A stretch of DNA of 12,822 nucleotides from CAZPMO01 sp964587515 (GTDB lineage Bacteria; Pseudomonadota; Alphaproteobacteria; MPNO01): NCBI GenBank assembly GCA_964587515.1, contig CAZPMO010000141.1, positions 1-12,822 of the forward strand, in the 5' to 3' direction. Shown piece by piece: positions 5,542-11,670 of the stretch. The position numbers were made by a program, and so were the translations under genes. Positions within the stretch are counted from its first letter, which is position 1. The number at the start of each line of letters is the position of its first letter. The notes under the pieces are model-generated. The model did not search any database. It saw only the letters and a program-made list of their open reading frames with translations, and was not told the DNA's origin.

Positions 5542-6672
5542 TCAGGCGAGACCGAAGAGTTTCCTGGCGGTGCCGCCGAGAATGTTACGCCGTGTTTCGT
5601 CGTCGAGGAAGTCGAGATCCCAGATTGCCGACGGGGTGTCGAAATGCCATTGGGGATAGCCCGACGCCCACATCAGGGAATTTTTCGCATCGATCCGGCG
5701 GAAGATGTATTCGAGGTCCTCGGCGTCGCCGGTCGATTCCAGCGGGTGCGAGGTGAAATACATCTCGCGAATGTAATCGCTGGGCGGGCGCTTCAGCGCG
5801 GGCGCTTCCGATGACCGCATGGCGTACCCGGAATCCAGGCGTTGCATCAGATAAGGCAGCCAGGCGAGCCCGGCCTCCATCCACACCACATCAAGGCCGG
5901 GGAATCGTTCCGGCAGACCGTTGACGATCCAGTTGGCCAGGTGGGTGATGTTGAAATGGGGCGTGTTCACCGCATTCACCGCCAGGAACCGGTTGGACTG
6001 GCTGGCGGGACGCTCGAGCCAGTCATGCCCCGTGTGGAAAGCCAGTTTCCGGCCGCGTTCCTCGAGCATCGCGTAGGTCCGCATATAGGCGTTGTCGTGC
6101 ACCGACCGATAGCGCGTCGCGGTGACGATGAAGCCCGCCGCGCCGTCGATGTCGCCGAATTCCTCGACCGTGGCCGCGCAGCCTTCGGGGACGTTGAAGG
6201 GCAGATAGAAGAACGGGCGGAAGCGCGGATCGACTCCGATGATGCGTTCGGCAAGCCAGCGGTTATAGGCGCCGGCGAGGTTGAGTTCGACCTCGGGTTG
6301 GGGGTGGAGCCCGACGAATTGCAGCATGGTCGGCACCGCCAGCGCCACATCGGCGGCCATGGCGTCCATGTAGTGCGCGGTGGCGGCGATGTCGGGGGGC
6401 CGGTTGCCGTCGACAAACGATGGCGCGTCGCGCAACAGCCGTCCGGCGGTATCGGTGGTTCCCAGCGAGGCGGGCACCATCGACGGGCGGCCGGGACGCG
6501 GGTTGCGGCCGTAATTCCGCATCACCTTGTCCGGCATGTATTCGATGATTTCGGCCCAGCTATCGGCCTCGAAATGATGCGCGTCGGCGTCGACGATGAA
6601 CACGTCGCCGAGGCCGCGCTCCTCGGCCTGGCGCGTCGCGTTGGCGAGGAGTTCGCGGGCGGGGGAGGTCAA
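5542..6672 (-). CDS. ACMSD-like amidohydrolase with an altered C-terminal aspartate motif
   Basis: Metal-dependent hydrolase/decarboxylase of the amidohydrolase-2 family that includes aminocarboxymuconate-semialdehyde decarboxylase and resorcylate decarboxylases. The N-terminal metal motif DADAHHFE is at 28-35. HTGHDWLERP (213-222), ITHLANW with His244, and WMEAGLAWLPYLMQRLD (264-280) are family hallmarks. The usual (S)SDYPHWD near the C-terminus reads ASGYPQWHFD (336-345), so the metal/catalytic Asp is Gly338. Length (376 aa) is normal. The start is a TTG at 6670-6672 with no clear ribosome site, 15 nt after the cupin stop and in the same frame. GTG 6603 is an alternative, but its AGGAG is about 15 nt away. 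A decarboxylase or hydratase role in the aromatic-acid cluster is inference. Confidence 0.8.
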   Translation of the reverse strand: MTSPARELLANATRQAEERGLGDVFIVDADAHHFEADSWAEIIEYMPDKVMRNYGRNPRPGRPSMVPASLGTTDTAGRLLRDAPSFVDGNRPPDIAATAHYMDAMAADVALAVPTMLQFVGLHPQPEVELNLAGAYNRWLAERIIGVDPRFRPFFYLPFNVPEGCAATVEEFGDIDGAAGFIVTATRYRSVHDNAYMRTYAMLEERGRKLAFHTGHDWLERPASQSNRFLAVNAVNTPHFNITHLANWIVNGLPERFPGLDVVWMEAGLAWLPYLMQRLDSGYAMRSSEAPALKRPPSDYIREMYFTSHPLESTGDAEDLEYIFRRIDAKNSLMWASGYPQWHFDTPSAIWDLDFLDDETRRNILGGTARKLFGLA

Positions 6673-6687
6673 GCCGGTGTCCGCGCT

Positions 6688-7200
6688 CTATTCGAAAAAG
6701 GCACCGTCGCGAAACTTCACGGGAACCGTCTTGTTCTCCTTGGAGTCGCCGGCCATGTAGGTTCCGGTCCGGCTGGTGCGGTTCTCCTTGCCCTGCTTGT
6801 CGCCGTTGGGCGTGCCGATGCGCAGCAGCACCAGCGGCTCGTCCGATGTCGCGACAAAGGAATAGAGCGCTCCCCGGGGCAGCATGATTCCTTCGTGCGG
6901 GCCGAGATGGGCAAGCTCGCCGTCGGCGCCGTGGAAGCGGGCCGAGCCCTGCAGCACGATGAAGCTGTGGTCCTCGCCGGGGTGCGCGTGCAGCTCGTTC
7001 TCGCCGCCCGACGCGTAGACCTTCACCCGCAGCGTGAGATCCTCGGTACAGGCCAACGGCGTATCCGTGCGCCCCTGTTCCAGCAACTGGGCGGTGAGTT
7101 TGAAGGCCGACGGGGATTTGTTCTCCGCGAGATCCCGTTGACGGTCATAAAGCGCCTTCATCGAAAGCATCGGCTCCATCACTTGTGCTTCGAGCGGCAT
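6688..7200 (-). CDS. Small cupin-domain protein
   Basis: Single-domain cupin (170 aa). The metal-binding cupin motif 1 is ENELHAHPGEDHSFIVLQG (His71, His73 and acidic/His residues 76-78 from the chosen start). Motif 2 is GPHEGIMLPRGALYSF. These suggest a metal-bound barrel as in dioxygenases, isomerases or sensor proteins, and the exact reaction is not visible. The C-terminal tail after the barrel (about 130-170) is charged and has no known motif. The frame is open to 7257, but ATG 7200 has AAGGAG 8 nt upstream, so I chose it. Downstream it is separated from the amidohydrolase by one TAG and five codons in the same frame. Upstream, 73 bp separate it from the EEP gene. Confidence 0.82.
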   Translation of the reverse strand: MPLEAQVMEPMLSMKALYDRQRDLAENKSPSAFKLTAQLLEQGRTDTPLACTEDLTLRVKVYASGGENELHAHPGEDHSFIVLQGSARFHGADGELAHLGPHEGIMLPRGALYSFVATSDEPLVLLRIGTPNGDKQGKENRTSRTGTYMAGDSKENKTVPVKFRDGAFFE

Positions 7201-7273
7201 TTCGGGGTCTCCTTGTCCTGTTCCACGGCGAGCGAAGTCTAAGGTTTGGCGGCCCACGCAACAAGTATCCAGC

Positions 7274-8215
7274 TCAGAAGGCGAGGTCGGCGGTGAGCGG
7301 GTAATGGTCGGACCCGATATGTCGTCCCACGCGTTCGTCGAGGACCTGGATTTCCGGTCCTACCAGGATGTAATCGATGGGCAATCCGAAAGGCGCGAGG
7401 TCCGAAAACCAGGTTGACCGCACGCCGAGCCCCTCGGTGGCGTCGCGAAGACCGGTGCGGGTTAGAAGACGGACGAAAAAGGGCGTCCACGGCGTCAGGT
7501 TGAAATCGCCGAGAATAGCGAGGCGGGGATTGCCGAGACGTTCGGCGTAAGTCGTGAGATCCTCGATTTCGGTCCGCCGCGCCCGCGCCATGCGCGGGTT
7601 CAGCGGCGGGGTGAAATGAACGCCGATGATCTCGATGCAGGTTTTATCGCGGCACAGACCGGCCCGCAGCGCGGGCGTTCTTTGCGGGCCGAGCGGAATG
7701 GCCTGTCCGCGGCGAAGCGGAACCCGGCTGAGCAGCGCGATCGACGCGGAATTCTCGGTCAGACGAAAGAGGCGGTGAGGGTAGGTGGCGAGCGTCTGTC
7801 GCAGACCCTTTATCCAGTGCGGTGTCGCCTCGACCAGCAGGACCGCATCGGGGTTCTCCGCCGCGATCGCCGCCGCGACCAGATCGTAACGCCGATTATG
7901 CAAATGGACGTTGATGGTCATCAGCCGCAGCTTTTCGGAATTCGTCGCGGCCTCGGCGTTCGGCTGAGCAGTATAGTACGAAGCGACCGGGATGAGATTT
8001 GCCGTCCAGAACCACCCGGCGAGCAGGATGAACCAGATGCGTCGTTGTAACGCGAAGTAGATCAGGCAAAAGCTCAGCGCGATGACTATCTGGACCGCGA
8101 AATTCGCGAGAATTTTGAAAATCCAATAGCTGGACGCCAGCCAGCCCAGGACGGTGGCGGCGGCGGACAGGATCAAGATCAGTAAAAAAGCCGGAGGGAG
8201 CAGGTGCGCGGTCAT
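7274..8215 (-). CDS. Membrane-anchored endonuclease/exonuclease/phosphatase (EEP) family protein
   Basis: Two-part protein of 313 aa. Residues about 5-80 form hydrophobic segments (around 8-28, 35-56 and 60-80) that would anchor it in the inner membrane. From about 97 an EEP-fold domain follows with all expected active-site residues: Asn102 in TINVHLHN, Glu129 in LLVEATP, His200 in GVHFTPP, Asp237 and Asn239 in GDFNLTP, Asp280 in IDYILVG, and the Asp303-His304 pair in GSDHYPL. The fold cleaves phosphodiesters in nucleic acids or phospholipid headgroups, and the membrane-linked form is common in bacteria with unknown substrate. Its ATG overlaps the TGA of the CoA-ligase gene (ATGA, 8212-8215), implying translational coupling. 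A nuclease/phosphatase in a catabolic operon is unexpected. Confidence 0.85.
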   Translation of the reverse strand: MTAHLLPPAFLLILILSAAATVLGWLASSYWIFKILANFAVQIVIALSFCLIYFALQRRIWFILLAGWFWTANLIPVASYYTAQPNAEAATNSEKLRLMTINVHLHNRRYDLVAAAIAAENPDAVLLVEATPHWIKGLRQTLATYPHRLFRLTENSASIALLSRVPLRRGQAIPLGPQRTPALRAGLCRDKTCIEIIGVHFTPPLNPRMARARRTEIEDLTTYAERLGNPRLAILGDFNLTPWTPFFVRLLTRTGLRDATEGLGVRSTWFSDLAPFGLPIDYILVGPEIQVLDERVGRHIGSDHYPLTADLAF

Positions 8216-9795
8216 GACCCCGTGTCGATAAGTTTGCTGCGCACGATCTTGCCGACCACGTTTTTGGGCAGCGCGTCGACGAACCTGATTTCCTCCGGCC
8301 GCTTATAGGGGGCCAGGCGGACCGCGAGTTCAGCGAGAATTTCAGCCTCCAGGTCCTCGTTCCCGTCTCTCCCGGACCCCGCGACGACAAAGGCCACGAT
8401 CCGGTTGCCGACTCTGTCGTCGGGCGTCCCCGTGACGGCGGCTTCCGCGACATCCGTATGTCGCATCACCGCATCCTCGACCTCCTGGGGCGAAACGAAC
8501 ATGCCGCGGCTCTTGAACAAATCGTCCTGACGGCCAAGGAACCAGTAATAGCCGTCGGCGTCGCGGCGCATCACATCGCCGGTGTCGTACCACTCGCCGC
8601 GATGGGCCTGGTTCCATTTCTCGCGTTGACCAAAATAATCGATGAACAGACCGGGATCGGAGCGATGGACCATTACGCGGCCCGGCTCATCGACGGCGAC
8701 CTCTTCGAGATGTTCGTCGCGTAGCGACAGCTTGACGCCCGGCAGCAGCTTGCCGGACGAGCCGCGCTTGATGTCGAAGAGCAGACTGTTGCCGATCACG
8801 ACTTCCAGCTCGGAGATACCGTACATGTCATATAACGGCTTGCCAAAGCGCGCCTCCCAACGGTCAATGACCGCCGCCGCCAGAGCTTCGCCGCCGCTGA
8901 CCCACATCGCGACAGACGACAAATCGTGTTCGCCATTCGGGTCGGTCGCCGATAACGCGCCTCGGTAGAAAGTGGGCACCGACATGAATTTGGTCACGCG
9001 GTTCCTGGCGATGGCCGCAAGGACATCGTCGGGCGCCGGCCGGCGCGCATAGAGCGCGCAGCACGCCCCCGCCGACAATGGCGCCATAAGGCAATGCCCG
9101 AAGGTCGCCATGAAACTGAACTCGCCCGGGGTCATTACGATATCGTCCGGATCGTACTGCATCTGCAAGCGGATGATCTCTCCGACCGAGACGATCCAGC
9201 GATGGGCGTGCAGAACACCCTTTGGTTTGCCCGTCGTGCCCGACGAATAAAGCAGCAGAGCCGGCTCCATGGCGTCGGTCTCAACGGTCGCCGGCGACGC
9301 GTCGGCCATGCCTTGGGCGTTGGCATAGGTAACTTCGCCGTCGGCCTGGGCTTCACCCGTGATCACGACCAGGGTATCCAATCGCGACTGCGCCCTGAAC
9401 CGCCGCAACGGCTGGGCGAAATCCTCCAAGGCGACGGCAACGCGGGTGCCGCTATTGGCCAGGATATAGTCGAGCTCGTCCTCGGTCAGCAATGTGCTGG
9501 TCAGCACCGGAACCGCGCCGATCTTGAATGCGGCCAGCAGCGCCGCGACGAACTCGGGCGCGTTGCGGCAGCGAAACAGGATGCGATCGCCGCGCGCGAC
9601 GCCCAGCGCCAGATATCCGCCGGCGATGCGCCCGACCTCGTCGGCCAGTTCGCCGTAGCTCCATGCGCCGGACTCGAAACGCAACGCGACCCGGTCCGCG
9701 AAACCGTTCGCGATCTGACGGTCGAGCGCGATAGCGCACATGTTGGTATAAGGCGCGTACTCCCGATAACCGGGTTCCACGGTCCAGCCGCTCAT
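8212..9795 (-). CDS. Aryl/acyl-CoA ligase (AMP-forming), benzoate-CoA ligase-like
   Basis: ANL-superfamily adenylating enzyme activating a carboxylic acid to its CoA thioester with ATP. The motifs appear in order from the chosen start: A3 P-loop YSSGTTGKPKGVLHAH (about 183-198), YDMYGISELE (about 322-331), YDTGD (403-407), GRQDDLFKSRG hinge region, and a C-terminal PKNVVGKIVR with the catalytic lysine (about 516). The YDMYGISE motif and overall length (527 aa) recall benzoate/aryl-CoA ligases more than fatty-acyl ligases, but substrate is not settled. ATGs are at 9819 and 9795. Only the latter has a plausible ribosome site (AGGGG, 9 nt), so I use it. The crotonase gene lies upstream, with about 70 bp between, and the EEP gene overlaps its stop by 4 bp. 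Confidence 0.87.
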   Translation of the reverse strand: MSGWTVEPGYREYAPYTNMCAIALDRQIANGFADRVALRFESGAWSYGELADEVGRIAGGYLALGVARGDRILFRCRNAPEFVAALLAAFKIGAVPVLTSTLLTEDELDYILANSGTRVAVALEDFAQPLRRFRAQSRLDTLVVITGEAQADGEVTYANAQGMADASPATVETDAMEPALLLYSSGTTGKPKGVLHAHRWIVSVGEIIRLQMQYDPDDIVMTPGEFSFMATFGHCLMAPLSAGACCALYARRPAPDDVLAAIARNRVTKFMSVPTFYRGALSATDPNGEHDLSSVAMWVSGGEALAAAVIDRWEARFGKPLYDMYGISELEVVIGNSLLFDIKRGSSGKLLPGVKLSLRDEHLEEVAVDEPGRVMVHRSDPGLFIDYFGQREKWNQAHRGEWYDTGDVMRRDADGYYWFLGRQDDLFKSRGMFVSPQEVEDAVMRHTDVAEAAVTGTPDDRVGNRIVAFVVAGSGRDGNEDLEAEILAELAVRLAPYKRPEEIRFVDALPKNVVGKIVRSKLIDTGS

Positions 9796-9867
9796 GCCGT
9801 CAGACCCCTGGCCTCTCATCGTGCATGGCGTTTGAAGCGGGGAGCGGCCGAGGATCCGCAGCCGGTT

Positions 9868-10731
9868 TCATTTTCGGGGCGCGCCCCAGCGCGGCGCGCG
9901 GCGTTCCAGCAGCGCGGTGATGCCCTCTGCCGCGTCGTCGCCGCGAATGATTTCCAGCACGCGATCAAGTTCGTGTGCGCTCCGCTCCGGGCTGCGATTG
10001 TCGTCGTTGTACATTTTGATCAGCTCCTTGGCGTAGCGGACGCCAAGCTGCGGCAAGACGGCGATGCTTCCGGCAAAGTCCAGGGTCTCTTCCATCAGCT
10101 TGTCGGCCGGCACCACGCGGTTGACCAGGCCGATGCGCCGCGCCTCCTCGGCGCCGACGAAGCGCCCGGTCAAAATCAACTCGTAGGCGAGCGTCAACCC
10201 GACCAGTTTTGGCAGGTTGCGCGGACAGCTCCATTCGCTGACGAAGCCGGCCGGCACCGCGATTTCCGACAGCCGAATCCGGTCGCTCACGATACGCATG
10301 TCGCAACCGATCGCCATTTCGAACCCGGCGCCCACGGCGGCGCCGTCGATGGCGGCGATGACCGGTTGCGGCAGCTCCTCCATTTTACGAAACGCGCGCT
10401 GAGCGATGAAATGGAACTGATCGTTTAATGTCCAGCGCGCGATGTCGCCGAACTCGCCGAGGATGCCGAGATCGTCCTCCGGACGTTCCAGCGGCAGTGT
10501 TTCTTCCTTGAGGTCGCCGCCCGAACAAAATGTTCCGCCGGCGCCGGTAATGACCACCACACGCACCGACGAATGACGAATCTCGTCGAACACGTTGTCG
10601 AGCTCGAGCGCCATGCGCGGACCCAGCGCGTTGTGCCGCTCCGGCCGATCAAGCGTCAACACCCCGATCGCGCCGTCGCCTGGCTGCTGGGGCGAGGACA
10701 CTATTTCCCAACGAATGAACTTGTATTTCAC
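9868..10731 (-). CDS. Enoyl-CoA hydratase/isomerase (crotonase) family protein
   Basis: Crotonase-fold enzyme acting on CoA thioesters, likely hydrating, isomerising or cleaving the ring of the acyl-CoA made by the adjacent ligase. The oxyanion-hole segment FCSGGDL is at 68-74 and the second, DGAAVGAGFEMAIGCD, at 129-144. Both hydratase glutamates appear present: Glu138 in GAGFEM (position of Glu144 in rat mitochondrial hydratase) and Glu156 in LSEI (position of Glu164). The usual PE is SE here. Length (287 aa) is normal. The start is a GTG at 10729-10731 with GGTAGG only a few bases upstream, so the exact N-terminus is uncertain. It is the first gene of the minus-strand run and follows a terminator at 10769-10796, leaving little room for its own promoter. 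Confidence 0.85.
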   Translation of the reverse strand: MKYKFIRWEIVSSPQQPGDGAIGVLTLDRPERHNALGPRMALELDNVFDEIRHSSVRVVVITGAGGTFCSGGDLKEETLPLERPEDDLGILGEFGDIARWTLNDQFHFIAQRAFRKMEELPQPVIAAIDGAAVGAGFEMAIGCDMRIVSDRIRLSEIAVPAGFVSEWSCPRNLPKLVGLTLAYELILTGRFVGAEEARRIGLVNRVVPADKLMEETLDFAGSIAVLPQLGVRYAKELIKMYNDDNRSPERSAHELDRVLEIIRGDDAAEGITALLERRAPRWGAPRK

Positions 10732-10768
10732 TGCCTACCGGACTCGTTGTTCTGCCGCAAACCGCCAT

Positions 10769-10796
10769 AAAAGATCCCCGTCCGTTGCTGGGGATC
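10769..10796 (-). terminator. Rho-independent terminator after the small hypothetical gene
   Basis: GATCCCC (10773-10779) and GGGGATC (10790-10796) form a perfect 7-bp stem with a 10-nt loop, extended by a G-T pair. On the minus strand the stem is followed by TTTTATGG, a classic intrinsic terminator. It lies downstream of the small gene ending at 10882 and just before the crotonase gene, so it separates their transcripts. Confidence 0.75.
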
Positions 10797-10881
10797 GTGT
10801 GACGGATCGGTCTTCGACCGTAGCATATACTCCGCGCCAGTGAAATTGTCGCAACCGACCATCGGCGACGGACGAATAATA

Positions 10882-11094
10882 TCAATGACCGCTGGTATCG
10901 GTCAGCGGCTGATACGTTTCCAGGTCTTCCAGCGCCTTCAGGGACAGCATTCGCGTGGTCTTGTGATCGGCGGCCAACCGGAGTCCGGCGTGCCGTTGTC
11001 CGTGCGGCGACACAGGCCGGATGATCCGGACGACTTCCCACGTCCGGTGCGGCGGTACTAATTCCCTGAGACGCAACCCCACATCGATCGTCAT
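10882..11094 (-). CDS. Small hypothetical protein (70 aa)
   Basis: I do not recognise this protein. It is a short, soluble, basic protein (MTIDVGLRLRELVPPHRTW... ending in LTDTSGH) with many His and Arg and a hydrophobic/charged pattern but no cysteine motif, signal peptide or membrane segment. A segment around VVRIIRP and HAGLRLAADHKTTRMLSLKA alternates like beta strands and could form a small barrel. Support for a real gene is the GGGGAG ribosome site about 8 nt before ATG 11094, a well-placed terminator 86 bp after the stop, and bracketing by another terminator upstream. It therefore looks like a separately expressed one-gene transcript between the sulfite reductase cluster and the catabolic operon. 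Confidence 0.65.
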   Translation of the reverse strand: MTIDVGLRLRELVPPHRTWEVVRIIRPVSPHGQRHAGLRLAADHKTTRMLSLKALEDLETYQPLTDTSGH

Positions 11095-11120
11095 GGCACA
11101 TCTCCCCGGAGGTTGACGAG

Positions 11121-11156
11121 AAAAGCGCCAAGGCGCCGCGCGTCCCCGCGCGCGAC
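11121..11156 (-). terminator. Terminator of the sulfite reductase-DUF934 transcript
   Basis: Two GC-rich hairpins lie in the 93-bp gap after the DUF934 stop. On the minus strand, CGCGCG...CGCGCG (about 11139-11156) is followed by GCGC-CTTG-GCGC, and then TTTTCTC (down to 11121). The short second stem plus T-run looks like an intrinsic terminator, although the 4-bp stem is weak alone. Confidence 0.5.
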
Positions 11157-11187
11157 GTTTGAAGTGTAGGCCTCGATCGTCGAAATC

Positions 11188-11670
11188 TCAAGCAGGCCTC
11201 AGAGGGTCGGCGCATGTGTCGGCGGCCGGCTGGTAAAATAGGTCGATCTCGCTAATCGCGGCGCGCCAGTCCTCGATATTTTGCTCGTCGTCCATATCGA
11301 AGGCGTCGAAGCCGCAGCGCCGCATGAACAGGAGCTGGTCGCGGAGTACATTTCCAACCGCACACAGTTCGCCCCGGTAACCGTAGCGTTCGCGCAGGAT
11401 GCGGGCGGCGGAATAAGCCCGCCCATCAGTGAACTTGGAAAACTCCAGGGCGATCAGCCCGAAACGCGCGAGATCGTCGGCGATTTCTTCGGGCGACTCG
11501 TCGCTGGCCAGACGGATGCCGATCGGGGCATTGCGACCGGTCAACCGCGCGTGATCACCGCGCCAGCGGTCGAGCGATATCAGGGCGGGCTGATTGGAAG
11601 GTAGTGCCGCCCCGTTTTCGACCGCGATCCAGGGGTCGGTGATTTCCCGCCCGTTCTTAATCAGTGGCAT
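11188..11670 (-). CDS. DUF934 family protein, sulfite-reduction associated
   Basis: The 160-aa product carries the signature block of DUF934 (COG3749): FSKFTDGRAYSAARILRERY (about 78-96) followed by GYRGELCAVGNVLRDQ and MRRCGFDAFD (116-125). The family is found next to sulfite reductase in many proteobacteria and is thought to help assimilatory sulfate reduction, possibly as an electron-transfer or sulfite-handling partner, but its activity is not established. The ATG at 11670 has a GGGAG ribosome site about 8 nt upstream. It overlaps the end of the reductase gene by 14 bp (11657-11670), so translation is coupled. The frame is open further upstream, but that part is only a shadow of the reductase. 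cysH, often adjacent in relatives, is absent here. Confidence 0.9.
   Translation of the reverse strand: MPLIKNGREITDPWIAVENGAALPSNQPALISLDRWRGDHARLTGRNAPIGIRLASDESPEEIADDLARFGLIALEFSKFTDGRAYSAARILRERYGYRGELCAVGNVLRDQLLFMRRCGFDAFDMDDEQNIEDWRAAISEIDLFYQPAADTCADPLRPA

Noticed and set aside
5842..7242. Long plus-strand open frame (about 466 codons) opposite the amidohydrolase and cupin genes
   Set aside because: It spans two real minus-strand genes and has His/Arg/Gly-rich shadow composition without a domain.
9094..10428. Long plus-strand open frame (about 444 codons) opposite the CoA ligase and crotonase
   Set aside because: It is antisense to two genes with unmistakable motifs and has no recognisable domain. 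Long antisense frames are common in GC-rich DNA.
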